The position numbers and the translations under genes are program-made. A stretch of 35,509 nucleotides of DNA from Bacteroides sp. (GTDB lineage Bacteria; Bacteroidota; Bacteroidia; Bacteroidales; Muribaculaceae), in the NCBI GenBank assembly GCA_014802435.1, contig JAAVCG010000039.1, positions 1 to 35,509 of the forward strand, in the 5' to 3' direction. How positions within the stretch are numbered: position 1 is the stretch's first letter; the number at the start of each line of letters is the position of its first letter. Positions 14,632 through 24,136 of the stretch are shown here, one piece after another. The notes below the pieces were generated by a model. It searched no databases and was not told the origin of the DNA. It saw only the letters and a list, made by a program, of their open reading frames with translations.

Positions 14632-16608
14632 TTAGCGGCGACGATATTGCGCGAGGGCAGTGCGCTTGCCCTGCTTCTTTACGGGCTGAACCGTAGCCTT
14701 GAAGTGAGCGGGGAAGACGGGTTTCTTCATGCCGAACATCTTCATTGCGTTGCGGTTGAGCTTGCCGTTGAAGGCCTTGGCGGCCTTCTTGGGAGCCGCA
14801 GCAGAACTTCCTCCCTTCATGTTGAGATTGAAGTCCATGTTGCAGAAGTAGCCTTCTTTTCCGATGAAGATGACGAAGTTTGGTATCAAATCGCCATCCT
14901 TGTCAGCAATATTTGATTCGGGTAATGAGATCACGCCGTCCTTGTAGCTGCCGAAGAGGGGAGCGGGAATATCTGCAACGGTCATGTCATTGTCAAGCAG
15001 ATAGTAAGAATAGCTTGCGAGTTCCCATGCGCCGTCGCTCTCAGAAACGCCAATCTTAGAGTAGGGGAAGTAAACCATTCCATCCTCAATGACGAATTCG
15101 ATTGAGCCGAAGTCATCTAAATTCAAACCGAATGCTTCAACGTATTCGCAATCAGCCATCGGGTTGTCAATACGGTAATAGCCATCGAATTTATCGCTCT
15201 TGGAAATGCTTACTTTGACCGTTTCGCCGGGAACCTGGCCTGAAACGCCTTTGAGGATGTTGTTTTCCCAAGTAACGTCTTCGGCGATGACGGTCCAGCC
15301 GTCATAGGGGTTGAAGGTGTTGAACTTGAACAGGCAGGTAGAGGTGATTTTCGCCACGTAAGAACCATCGGCAGCCAAGTTATAGCCAACGGCTACGACT
15401 TCAAAGGTGCCTGATGCGGGGAAGGTCACGGTAACGTTGCCGGAGGCTTCCAGAGATTCTACGGTGTAGGTTTCCTGTTCGGGGTCCTGAATGGTTTCGG
15501 CGATTTCAGCCACTTCCTCTTCGCTGAGACCCTTTGAGTCACCATCTAACTGAACGATGGTGTATTCAACCAGGTTGACGGCCTTGCTGAAGTTGAATCC
15601 GATTACGGAATAGTCAGTATCGGCTATGTTAATCTGACCATTGTCGGTAATGTCGAGCGTATAGACGTTGGTATCGGCATAACCGTCGAGGTTGATGGTC
15701 CAAATTGCGGGGGGCCAGGCTCCTTCCTCGTCAAAGCTCATTACGTTAACGGAGAATACGCCGGTTTTGGGGTCAAACTTGGATTCATTCTTGAAGTTAG
15801 AGGGCATAAGCACAGAAGCTTCGGCATATGAGATGCCGGATGCGAAGATACATTCCTGAATGGGGAGGACGATTGTCTTGCCGCCATCATCGGTGTTGAA
15901 GTGCCAGATTTCAATCCAGTCTTCGTCGTCCATATCGTCGTTATGTTCAACGTCGGCGGGGTCGAATTCTTCTTCTTCCAGGTCAGGGATATAGCCTTGG
16001 AGGATATATTCAACCTTTTCAGGTTCAGAGGGCACATGGCGTTCGAAGACGCGGACAGGGTTAAGGGTGAAGCCGTTGAAGGGCGAGCCAACAACGAAGT
16101 AGCCATAACCGTCGGCCGCTTCATTTTCGCCCTTAATGAGAGCCCAGGGGGTCATCTGCTCGTTATTGAGGATGAGGGAGCATGAGGAAAGACCATACAT
16201 GTCAGCGTTGGCATCATCAATAGTGAGGTCAATGGTATAGTTCTGATTGGGCGTCATTGCCTGGATGTCATATCTGACGGAGAATTGGGCAAAAGCCTTA
16301 CCGGCAGGGAAAACCACTTCAGGGTCAACGGTGAAGATCTGGTCATCGCCGGCCTGAGAGAAGTAAGGGAGAATCTGCACGGTGAGTTCTTCGGCAGCGT
16401 CATTTTCCGGGCGGTAAACGTTGACAAACACCTCGGAAGCCTCGTCAGAAACGATCATGCTGATGCTTTTCTCGGCAAAGAAGACGCGCTGGGCATCAGC
16501 GGGGGCCTCAGCCGGCTTGTAGTCCGGCTCGTTCTTGCCGTCACAGGCGGCAAAACCGAGACCGAGCATGGCTAGCATGGCGGCTGAAATATAATGTTTG
16601 ATATTCAT
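14632..16608 (-). CDS. Surface lipoprotein of the SusCD-like operon, with a basic C-terminal tail
   Basis: 658 residues. The signal peptide ends in the lipobox GFAAC, followed by DGKNEPDY, an acidic stretch of the kind that sends Bacteroidetes lipoproteins to the cell surface. Then come several beta-rich modules, with no catalytic motif that I recognise. The last ~55 residues are unusual: Lys/Arg-rich and low in acids (from SAAAPKKAAKAF to ALAQYRRR). Third gene of the operon, 29 bases after the SusD-like gene, the usual place for a SusE/F or surface glycan-binding protein. I infer ligand binding at the cell surface; the ligand is unknown. Confidence 0.85.
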   Translation of the reverse strand: MNIKHYISAAMLAMLGLGFAACDGKNEPDYKPAEAPADAQRVFFAEKSISMIVSDEASEVFVNVYRPENDAAEELTVQILPYFSQAGDDQIFTVDPEVVFPAGKAFAQFSVRYDIQAMTPNQNYTIDLTIDDANADMYGLSSCSLILNNEQMTPWALIKGENEAADGYGYFVVGSPFNGFTLNPVRVFERHVPSEPEKVEYILQGYIPDLEEEEFDPADVEHNDDMDDEDWIEIWHFNTDDGGKTIVLPIQECIFASGISYAEASVLMPSNFKNESKFDPKTGVFSVNVMSFDEEGAWPPAIWTINLDGYADTNVYTLDITDNGQINIADTDYSVIGFNFSKAVNLVEYTIVQLDGDSKGLSEEEVAEIAETIQDPEQETYTVESLEASGNVTVTFPASGTFEVVAVGYNLAADGSYVAKITSTCLFKFNTFNPYDGWTVIAEDVTWENNILKGVSGQVPGETVKVSISKSDKFDGYYRIDNPMADCEYVEAFGLNLDDFGSIEFVIEDGMVYFPYSKIGVSESDGAWELASYSYYLLDNDMTVADIPAPLFGSYKDGVISLPESNIADKDGDLIPNFVIFIGKEGYFCNMDFNLNMKGGSSAAAPKKAAKAFNGKLNRNAMKMFGMKKPVFPAHFKATVQPVKKQGKRTALAQYRRR

Positions 16609-16637
16609 TTTCAGTTAGTAAAATTGAAGGGTTAGGA

Positions 16638-18260
16638 TTATTCTTCGATGTCGGCAACGGATTGCGGACGGCTCTGGGGCTGATTGTTTTCGGCCTGGGT
16701 AAACGCCTTGTTGCCATTCACTTCTGACTGAGGAATGCAGAGGAGCAGGACGGGGTCATTAGGCTGAACATCATAAACGAGAGTTGTGCCCCAGCCGCCA
16801 CCGCGACGGTCGAAGGGCTTTTTCAGACGCATGAGGTCAAAAGTGCTGAGACCTTCGCCCCAGAGTTCCACACGGCGCTGCATCCAGATTTCGTCCTGAA
16901 CGGCTTCGGCGGAACCGCCTGCGAATGAGTATTCGGGGTCACGATAAGTCTTGACGAAGTTAACGAGAGTCTGAGTACCTGTGGCTGGGCCGGCAGAGCC
17001 CATGGCCTGAGCTTCAGCGAGGATATAATACATTTCCTCGATACGCATCAGGGGGATGTCATTGGCATTGTTTGCGGTTCCGAGCACGTTCTGATAGGGG
17101 GCGAACTTCACCTGAGTGTAGGGTTCAGGCTCAGCGTCAGTGATGAAGGCTTGCTGGGCTTCGGTAAGTCCGGCGCTGAAGCCTTCGCCGTCAAGGAACC
17201 AGGTCTTGCGGACGTCAGATTCAGGGATATAGTCATAGAGGGCCTTGTTGATTCTGCGCCAAGCGCCTGCAGTGGCATAACCGTCGTTGAGCGAACCCAT
17301 GTGGGAGGGCCAGTTGACGATTGCCGTGGTGACAACGCGGTCGGTTTCCGCAATGGCGATGCCCCACATCCAGTTTGACTCGCTGAGTGAAGCGAATCCG
17401 GGGCCTTTGGCAGTTTCCGGAGTAGTGGGAGCGCCGGCAAAGAGCCGGATGGCGTCTTGAGCATCCTGGGCGGCGGCGTCCCATTCGTGCATAACGAGAT
17501 TTACGCGGGCACGCAGGCCATGGATGGCCGCGGCTGAGAGGAAACGCTTGGGCTGGGCGTCAAGCACTTGTTCGGGTTTCAGTTTCGAGGCCTCAATCAG
17601 GGTGACGGCCTCATTGAGGTCCTTCATGATTTGGGCGTAGATGTCCTTGACGGAGGCTCGGCCGATACCGTCAGCAGTAGCTTCGGCTTCATTCTCCTCA
17701 GTGATGAGCATTACGCAGGGCTTATCTTCATTGCCATAGTAGGTAAACTGATAGGCCTGAGCCAGGGTGAAATAGTCAAACGCGCGGATTGCGAGAGCCT
17801 GGGCGCGATAAAATTGGAGCTCGGGGTCCTGAGATTCGGCGCTGATGTTCTTGAGGGCGGCGTTGGCGGCAAAAATCTGGTTATAGCAGGTTCCCCAGGT
17901 CATGTCAGTGATGGGGTCAGTCACGCGGCAGTCAAAGAGGGCCGTTGAGTACTGATACCAGTTATAGCCGGAGAGGTCGGCAACGAAGTCAATGCCGCGG
18001 GATTCAAGGTATACCATGACAGAGGCGAAGCCATAGTCAGTATCGTCGCGCTCAGAGAAGATGGCTTCACAGACGGAGAAGAGAGCGGTGATACCGGTGA
18101 TGGATGCCTGGGCCATTTCAGGGTTGGCTTCAACGGCCTGGCCTTTCTGCTGCTCGGTGACATTCTGAGAGTACGGCAGGGTGTCCATGTCGTAACATCC
18201 GGTCAGGGAGGCGGCAGAGAGCAGTCCGAGGGCGGAAGCAATCAAATATTTGGATTTCAT
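16638..18260 (-). CDS. SusD/RagB-family nutrient-binding lipoprotein
   Basis: 540 residues. Signal peptide with lipobox SLTGC, then YDMDTLPYSQ. The N-terminal tetratricopeptide-like helical region contains FYRAQALAIRAFDYFTLAQAYQF, standard in SusD. The C-terminal end has RRVELWGEGLSTFDLMRL and LLLCIPQSEVNGN, the family's closing signature. It forms the lid of the SusC transporter and helps capture glycans or peptides at the cell surface. It lies 31 bases after the susC-like gene and is transcribed with it. Confidence 0.96.
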   Translation of the reverse strand: MKSKYLIASALGLLSAASLTGCYDMDTLPYSQNVTEQQKGQAVEANPEMAQASITGITALFSVCEAIFSERDDTDYGFASVMVYLESRGIDFVADLSGYNWYQYSTALFDCRVTDPITDMTWGTCYNQIFAANAALKNISAESQDPELQFYRAQALAIRAFDYFTLAQAYQFTYYGNEDKPCVMLITEENEAEATADGIGRASVKDIYAQIMKDLNEAVTLIEASKLKPEQVLDAQPKRFLSAAAIHGLRARVNLVMHEWDAAAQDAQDAIRLFAGAPTTPETAKGPGFASLSESNWMWGIAIAETDRVVTTAIVNWPSHMGSLNDGYATAGAWRRINKALYDYIPESDVRKTWFLDGEGFSAGLTEAQQAFITDAEPEPYTQVKFAPYQNVLGTANNANDIPLMRIEEMYYILAEAQAMGSAGPATGTQTLVNFVKTYRDPEYSFAGGSAEAVQDEIWMQRRVELWGEGLSTFDLMRLKKPFDRRGGGWGTTLVYDVQPNDPVLLLCIPQSEVNGNKAFTQAENNQPQSRPQSVADIEE

Positions 18261-18291
18261 AAATTGATTCTGTTTAAATTAGGGTTAAACA

Positions 18292-21200
18292 TTAGAACTG
18301 CACTCGGATACCGCCGGAGATTGTGCGCATGGGCGAGTAAGTTGAGTTATCAGAGGTCAGGAAGCTCTGGCGGGGGTCAAGGCCGCGACGGGCGCTCCAG
18401 AGGGCTACGTTTTCAGCGGCGCCATAGATGCGGACGCTGTTAATACCGATTTGGCGGGTCCACTTGGCGGGGAGGGTATAGCCCAGAGTGATGTTAGAGA
18501 GCGAGAGATAATCGCTTGAAACGAGCCAGCGGGTTGATGAGGAGTTGGTGTAGTTATCAGCGGCGTCGAGGCGGGGCACGTTGGTCTTGGTGTTTTCCGG
18601 GGTCCAGCGGTTGAGCATGTCGGCATGGAAGTTCTTGCCGGCACCATATTCATTGCCGTTGTGCATCAGGGCCTGATAAGTATAGTCAAGGATTCTGCCG
18701 CCGGCCTGATAGGCGAAGTTGATGCTGAAGTCTACTCCGTAAGCGTTAAGAGTGGTTCCGAAGCCGCCATAAATCTTGGGCATGAGATTGCCGGTTTCAA
18801 TGCGGCTTTCGTCAATGCCTAAAGCCTCGTTTCCGCTATAGGCGTCCTGCCAGTTGGTGATTTTCTGGCGGGTGCCGTCGGTCATCTTGGCCCAGTAGAG
18901 GGCTTCACCGGTTTCTTCGCTGACTCCGGCATATTCAACCAGCAGGAGGTTATACATGCTGTGTCCTTCCTTATAGAGGCGGGCGCCGCTGATCCATTGA
19001 CCGTCCTTGACCAGTTCCTTCGGGAGGCTGACAATCTTGTTGTTGCCGGAAGTGAGGTTGGCGTTGATGGTCCAGGTCAGGTCCTTGGTGTTGAAGACGG
19101 TGTAGTTCAGTTCGAGTTCTACGCCATAGTTACGCATTGAGCCGACGTTGGCCGGATAAGAAGAATAGCCCAGAGAGGGGGCCGTAGGCAGGAAGAAGAG
19201 CATGTCTGAAACCTGACGCTGATAATATTCAATGGTACCGTCAAGTTTGCCCTGGAAGAGGCTGAAATCGAAGCCTATGTTGAAGGCGTTTGATTTTTCC
19301 CAGGTGATGTCCTTGTTGCCCTTATAGTAGAGAGTAGCATCACTCCAGACGCCGTCGGCGCCGGTAATCTTATATTGGTCTTGCCATGCGTAATAATAGG
19401 CTGATTCAGAGCCGAGGTTGTCATTACCGTTCTGACCGAAAGATGCCTTGAACTTCAACTGGTCAACGACCGTAGCGGCGGGTTCCATGAATGCTTCCCT
19501 GGCGATATCCCAGGCGGCTGATACGGAGAAGAAGTTACCCCAGCGATGTCCGGGAGCGAAGCGTGAAGAGGCGTCGCGACGATAGCTGACGTGGCCAAAA
19601 TAGCGCTGAGCGTAGTTATACTTAGCGCGGGCCAGGATGCCGCGGGTCACGTAAGTGATGGGGCGGCTGCTATAGCCCATTCGGCGGTCAATGGTGTTGT
19701 CAACGTAGCAGGCGTTAGGGTCATAGAGGTTATAACCGATGGCTGAGATTGACTCGCTCTGGAGGTTATAAGTTTCGTAACCAACCATGAGGTCCATGTT
19801 GTGGATGTCATTGAAGGTGTGGTTATAAGAAGCCAGGGCCTGGAAGTTGATTGAACGCATACGCTCGCTGACTTCATAGGCGCCGCCTTTTGAAGAAGCA
19901 CTCTGACCATAGAAGGGGTTGGAGAGGTTCTTATAGCGGGTGCTGGTCAGATAGTAGCCGGCATTGCCGGTGATGGTCAGGCCCTCAATCGGAGTCAGTG
20001 TGGCATACCATTTGCCGTCAAAGACGTCGGTCAGATACTTGGTCTTGTCATAGTAGAGAGAGCCGATAGGGTTGGCCATTGACATGAAGTTACGGGTGAA
20101 GTTAGTTGACTTCTTGTCGCCATAGTCATAGATGGGGTAGCCATAGTTGGTGTCATACATGATGTTACCCTGGGCGTCACGGACAAACATCGGATAGACC
20201 GGAGCCATCTGGTTGGCAATGAAGAAGGCATTGCCGGAAGAGGTGCTGGCGTCGAGGTCCATGTCGCCGGGAGTGTTTGATGAGGAGTAGGTATAGTTCA
20301 TGCTCGTTCCGATTTTGAGCCATGACTTTGCCTGATAGTCAACAGTGGAGCGCGTGCTGAAACGGTTGAAGTCAGAGTTTACGATAATACCCTCGTTGCC
20401 CAGATAAGAGGCGCTGACAAAGTACTTGATTTTGTCGCTGCCGCCCTGGATGCCAAGGTTGTATTCCTGGCGCAGGCCATTGGTGAAGGAGTGTTTGCTC
20501 CAGTCGTCGGGGGTGTAGTAATATGTTCCGTCGCTATAACCGAGAGTGGCATTGGGGTTGAGCTTGCCGTTGCGGCCAAAGAGATATTCGCCTTGGGGGA
20601 CGGTGAAAATCTTATATCCGGTGGCCGAGGAGGCATCGGCGTTGGCGCTGAGCCATGCGGCATAAGCATTGCCGGCGGTTGCGGCGGTGTTATAATATGC
20701 CTGGTTATAGTATGCTTCGTAGAGAAGCTCGGAGTATTGTTCGGGGCTCTTGATTACGTTATAGTTGGGAATTGCGCGAGCATTTCCGCCCCAGCGTGCA
20801 TCAAAAGTGACCTGAGCTTCGCCGGATGCGCCGCGCTTGGTAGTGATGAGCACTACGCCGTTAGCGCCGCGGGCACCATAGAGGGCCGTAGAGGCGGCGT
20901 CCTTGAGGACGGTCATTGATTCAACGTCGGAGGGGGCGATGTCGGCCATAGTGCCGCTGAAGGGGACACCGTCAAGCACAATCAGAGGGTTTGAAGAGGC
21001 ATTGAGCGAGCCTACACCGCGAATGCGCAGAGTGGGCGCTTCGCCGGGGGCGCCGTTGCTTGAAAGGGTCTGCACACCGGCCACTTTACCCGTCAGCGCG
21101 GAGGTTACGGATGATACCAGCGCATCGGCAATCTGGTCCGCTTTCACTACTGAGGCCGAACCGGTATATTCGCTTCGCTTGGCAGTGCCGTAAGCAACGG

Positions 21201-21525
21201 CGATGACTTCGTCAAGGCGGTTTTCAGCGGGATACATCTTGATAACCATTGACTTGGAGTCGGGCTTGACGCTGACGGGCTTCATGCCGACGAAGGTTAT
21301 CACGAGCTCCGTGCAATTAGGCTTGACCGAGATGGAGAACATACCGTCAATATCAGTGGCGGTAGCAAATCCGGAGCCTTTCGGGTGAGGAGTCACCGTT
21401 GCTCCGACCATCGGCTCGTCATCTTCTGCGGAGACGACAGTACCGGTTATGATGCGTTCATCCTGCGCAAGAGCGGCTGCCGAACACATTATAACCGAAA
21501 GGAGAAAAAACAAAAACTTTTTCAT
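18292..21525 (-). CDS. SusC/RagA-family TonB-linked outer-membrane transporter
   Basis: 1,077 residues, normal SusC length. The signal peptide (ending CSAAALAQ) is followed by a carboxypeptidase-regulatory-like domain (ITGTVVSAEDDEPMVGATV), a TonB-box-like region (RLDEVIAVAYGTAKR), and a plug with GKVAGVQTLSSNG, IRGVGSLNASSNPLIVLDGV and ALYGARGANGVVLITTKRG. A long beta-barrel ends in Phe (GGIRVQF). It imports a substrate captured by the SusD-like partner. No regulator (ECF sigma/anti-sigma or hybrid sensor) and no degradative enzyme is adjacent, so the substrate cannot be inferred. It is first in a three-gene unit with a canonical promoter. Confidence 0.97.
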   Translation of the reverse strand: MKKFLFFLLSVIMCSAAALAQDERIITGTVVSAEDDEPMVGATVTPHPKGSGFATATDIDGMFSISVKPNCTELVITFVGMKPVSVKPDSKSMVIKMYPAENRLDEVIAVAYGTAKRSEYTGSASVVKADQIADALVSSVTSALTGKVAGVQTLSSNGAPGEAPTLRIRGVGSLNASSNPLIVLDGVPFSGTMADIAPSDVESMTVLKDAASTALYGARGANGVVLITTKRGASGEAQVTFDARWGGNARAIPNYNVIKSPEQYSELLYEAYYNQAYYNTAATAGNAYAAWLSANADASSATGYKIFTVPQGEYLFGRNGKLNPNATLGYSDGTYYYTPDDWSKHSFTNGLRQEYNLGIQGGSDKIKYFVSASYLGNEGIIVNSDFNRFSTRSTVDYQAKSWLKIGTSMNYTYSSSNTPGDMDLDASTSSGNAFFIANQMAPVYPMFVRDAQGNIMYDTNYGYPIYDYGDKKSTNFTRNFMSMANPIGSLYYDKTKYLTDVFDGKWYATLTPIEGLTITGNAGYYLTSTRYKNLSNPFYGQSASSKGGAYEVSERMRSINFQALASYNHTFNDIHNMDLMVGYETYNLQSESISAIGYNLYDPNACYVDNTIDRRMGYSSRPITYVTRGILARAKYNYAQRYFGHVSYRRDASSRFAPGHRWGNFFSVSAAWDIAREAFMEPAATVVDQLKFKASFGQNGNDNLGSESAYYYAWQDQYKITGADGVWSDATLYYKGNKDITWEKSNAFNIGFDFSLFQGKLDGTIEYYQRQVSDMLFFLPTAPSLGYSSYPANVGSMRNYGVELELNYTVFNTKDLTWTINANLTSGNNKIVSLPKELVKDGQWISGARLYKEGHSMYNLLLVEYAGVSEETGEALYWAKMTDGTRQKITNWQDAYSGNEALGIDESRIETGNLMPKIYGGFGTTLNAYGVDFSINFAYQAGGRILDYTYQALMHNGNEYGAGKNFHADMLNRWTPENTKTNVPRLDAADNYTNSSSTRWLVSSDYLSLSNITLGYTLPAKWTRQIGINSVRIYGAAENVALWSARRGLDPRQSFLTSDNSTYSPMRTISGGIRVQF

Positions 21526-21597
21526 ACCTTGATTGGAAAAGTGTTAATAAAATGAATAAATAGTTGAAAAAAAGCGTAACCAATTTGCTTTTAAGCC

Positions 21598-21629
21598 GCA
21601 AAGGTAGTTAAAAATCTTAAAATACACAA
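21598..21629 (-). promoter_or_regulatory. Promoter of the SusCD-like operon
   Basis: The minus strand has TTG (21629-21627), a 20-base spacer and TACCTTTGC (21606-21598), a good Bacteroidetes match, giving a leader of about 65 bases before the susC-like ATG. Confidence 0.82.
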
Positions 21630-21695
21630 GAAATTTGTTAAAAAATCAACAAAGCCCCCCCTAAAGTTAAATTCTGTTAACAAAACAGCTGTATA

Positions 21696-23174
21696 TCAGA
21701 ACTGGAAATAGATAAAGGGAACCACCTCGGCAGTCATCAGCTCGATGACCATCTGAACCGCTATGAGAAACGCCAAGAGCTTGACTATCAGCGGCGAACG
21801 GACAAAGAGGTCACAGAGCCCGTCGGCCCAGCGGCGCGGAGTGAAGTGCATCACCGTCAGCGCCAGCATCATCCAGCACCATAGGCTCCGGGCCTCATAA
21901 AATTCCGGGAGCTGCGCAAGGTTGAAATCGCGGAAAATATTGGTGATAATCAGCAGTGAATCAGACCATGACGCCGCGCGGAAAAACACCCAGAGCAGCG
22001 AGACATAGACCATGGTCAGCAGCCATGACAGGAAGATAGTCAGCCAGTTATCAGGAATTTTCTTCAACACCGGCCGACACATCTTATGCACGGCCAGACC
22101 AACCCCATGCATTGCGCCCCAGAAGATGAATTTCCAGGCCGCGCCATGCCATAGGCCGCCAATCAGCATCGTCAGGAAATTATTCAGGTAGGTTCGGAAA
22201 ACTCCCTTGCGGTTGCCCCCTAAGGGAATGTAGACATAGTCTCTGAGCCATGACGACAGCGAGATATGCCATCTCCGCCAGAACTCCGTCAGATTGGTGG
22301 ATTGATAGGGCGAGTCAAAGTTGATTCCGAGGTCAAAACCCATAATCAGGGCCAGGCCGATTGCCATATCCGAATAGCCGGAGAAGTCGCAGTAAATCTG
22401 CATGGTATAGCCTAAGATGCCAAGCAGCGACTGTAGGCCCGGATAGGCCATGGGATTGTCAAAAACCAGGTCGTTATATTGGGCTATGTAGTCGGCAATG
22501 ACGGCCTTTTTAATCAGGCCGACAATGATGAGCCAAAACCCCGTCCAGACCATACGGCGTGTGGCCGGGCGATTGTTTTGAAGCTGGGGCAGGAAATCAT
22601 CCGCGCGAACAATCGGGCCGGCAACCAGCGCCGGAAAGAATGAGAGGAAAAACAGATAGTCAGTCCAGCGGCGGGTAGGGGCGATGCGCCCTTTGTAGAC
22701 GTCGACTATATAGCTGATTGACTGGAAGGTATAAAACGAAATGCCAACGGGGAGAATAATCTCCAGGGGCTGGAAATTCCCCTGAACCATGGCGTTCCAG
22801 TTCCAGAGAAAGAAGTTGGCATACTTGAAATAGCCCAAAATTGAGAGCGAAACCCCGATGGAGAGCCACATCAGCGCCAGGCGCAATCCCCGTCGCCGCG
22901 CCCGGAAGATGGCATGGGATATTCCCCAGTCAATCAGCGAGGTAGTAATCAGCAGAAGGAAGAAGATTCCTGACGATTTATAGTAAAAATAGAGCGAGAA
23001 AAGGATGGTAAACAAGGCCATCTTGGTTCGCGAGCCCTTCAACATTCCGTAAATCGGAAGAAACAGCAGAAAGAGCAGCCAAAAGAGACCTGATGAGAAA
23101 ATCATCGGGGCATTTGGCTTATAGAGCAGCATTTGGCCAAGGTTTTCCAGCGCTATGTTAATGGAGTCAATCAT
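21696..23174 (-). CDS. MBOAT-family O-acyltransferase (AlgI/DltB-like)
   Basis: 492 residues with about ten membrane segments. Family landmarks: PVGISFYTFQSISYIVDVYKG, then QIYCDFSGYSDMAIGLAL, NFDSPYQSTNLTEFWRRWHISLSSWLRDYVYIPLGG (written here in part), and the catalytic His in LIGGLWHGAAWKF. Such enzymes pass acyl groups, usually acetyl, across the membrane to a sugar polymer. It overlaps the upstream SGNH gene by 4 bases and is the last of three genes, like the AlgI-AlgJ/X arrangement. The polymer is unknown. Confidence 0.94.
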   Translation of the reverse strand: MIDSINIALENLGQMLLYKPNAPMIFSSGLFWLLFLLFLPIYGMLKGSRTKMALFTILFSLYFYYKSSGIFFLLLITTSLIDWGISHAIFRARRRGLRLALMWLSIGVSLSILGYFKYANFFLWNWNAMVQGNFQPLEIILPVGISFYTFQSISYIVDVYKGRIAPTRRWTDYLFFLSFFPALVAGPIVRADDFLPQLQNNRPATRRMVWTGFWLIIVGLIKKAVIADYIAQYNDLVFDNPMAYPGLQSLLGILGYTMQIYCDFSGYSDMAIGLALIMGFDLGINFDSPYQSTNLTEFWRRWHISLSSWLRDYVYIPLGGNRKGVFRTYLNNFLTMLIGGLWHGAAWKFIFWGAMHGVGLAVHKMCRPVLKKIPDNWLTIFLSWLLTMVYVSLLWVFFRAASWSDSLLIITNIFRDFNLAQLPEFYEARSLWCWMMLALTVMHFTPRRWADGLCDLFVRSPLIVKLLAFLIAVQMVIELMTAEVVPFIYFQF

Positions 23175-24136
23175 ATTGAGTCCGGGAGTACAGGGGTTTC
23201 AGGGATTTCAGCGGGCTCGGAGGGCTCGGGGTTAACAGAGTTATCAGAGTTATCAGAGTTTTCAGAGAACTCTGAGGGCTCAGCGGGTTCGGTGACTTCG
23301 GTGGAGTCAGTGGGTTCGCCTTTGTATTTTTTCGGCGGACCATAAGAGTCATAAGTGATGAGGGCGCGTTTGGTGCCGGGAGCGGGCACTTGGGCCGTAA
23401 AGGGGTGGGCCGAGCGGGGAAGCCATGCCATGACGGCGTCCATCCATTTGTTAGAGCCGCTCTGAATCGGGTGGATATGGTCATCGCCGCGCTCCAGGTC
23501 GAGAGTGTCGGAGCGGAAGAAGTTTTTCTCTCCAAGGGTCCGCGCAAGCATTTCATTATAAGGGCCTTGGCTGCCAAAACTCGGAGGCCCGATCCAGAGG
23601 TATGGCCGACCGTTGAATTTCTCGATGATGCGGTTGATTTTATCCACTCTGATGCTCGGGTCGCGCAGGAATGATTCATTGCTCCCCAGGCAGACAATGA
23701 TGAAAGTCGGCTCATACTTGGCAATGAACTCCTCGAGGCGGTCACTTTCAGCCCAGGAGATTGAATTTGAGGAGTCCCAGTTGACGGAGTGGACGGCGAT
23801 GTGGCCGTTAGCGCCGGCATAATCGGCCAATCGGCGCGCAAGGTTAGGAGTCATCGAGTCCCCGAAAATCAAAAACCTCTGCGGCTGCTCATCAGTTAAG
23901 TCAGACTGGTCAGACTGGTCAGACTGGTCTGATTGCTCTGACCGGTCAGACCGGTCAGACCAGTCTGAGAGAGCCGATTGCGCCGGGCGGGCCGCGAGAA
24001 GTGACTCCCGGAAGGGTGCCTTCTTGACCGAGTAGCTGCCTATTTGGAGCGGACCGTCATAGAGCGCCACTCCTATCGCCGCCGCAAGGCCCAGGGTCAA
24101 TATCAGCCATAAATCAATGTAAGGATGGCGTTTCAT
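23171..24136 (-). CDS. Membrane-anchored SGNH/GDSL hydrolase with Ser/Asp repeat linker
   Basis: 321 residues. An N-terminal membrane anchor (IDLWLILTLGLAAAIGVALY) is followed by a linker near residues 55-80 made of SD/RSD/QSD repeats, then the catalytic fold: block I GDSM in FLIFGDSMT, and an Asn block in IIVCLGSNES. A late D-x-x-H (GDDHIHPIQSG) supplies the other catalytic residues. The C-terminus after about residue 270 is a second low-complexity stretch rich in S, E, P, N and D. It overlaps its neighbours by ATGA on both sides. With the MBOAT protein it probably adds or removes acetyl groups on an exported polysaccharide. Confidence 0.9.
   Translation of the reverse strand: MKRHPYIDLWLILTLGLAAAIGVALYDGPLQIGSYSVKKAPFRESLLAARPAQSALSDWSDRSDRSEQSDQSDQSDQSDLTDEQPQRFLIFGDSMTPNLARRLADYAGANGHIAVHSVNWDSSNSISWAESDRLEEFIAKYEPTFIIVCLGSNESFLRDPSIRVDKINRIIEKFNGRPYLWIGPPSFGSQGPYNEMLARTLGEKNFFRSDTLDLERGDDHIHPIQSGSNKWMDAVMAWLPRSAHPFTAQVPAPGTKRALITYDSYGPPKKYKGEPTDSTEVTEPAEPSEFSENSDNSDNSVNPEPSEPAEIPETPVLPDSI
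23899..23970 (-). repeat. 9-bp tandem repeat encoding the Ser/Asp linker
   Basis: Tandem copies of TCAGACTGG and the variant TCAGACCGG run in frame within the SGNH gene. Units such as GACCGGTC are perfect palindromes, and TCAGACTGGTCTGA near 23919-23932 has its reverse complement TCAGACCAGTCTGA at 23955-23968. Unit gain or loss would change the linker by three residues without a frameshift. Confidence 0.85.

Noticed and set aside
14614-21388. Plus-strand open frames opposite the SusC, SusD and lipoprotein genes
   Set aside because: They mirror the codon bias of clear minus-strand genes and have no family motifs or promoters.
14632-21629. Calling this a complete polysaccharide utilisation locus
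   Set aside because: No carbohydrate-active enzyme or regulator is present, so only the SusCD-type uptake unit is supported.
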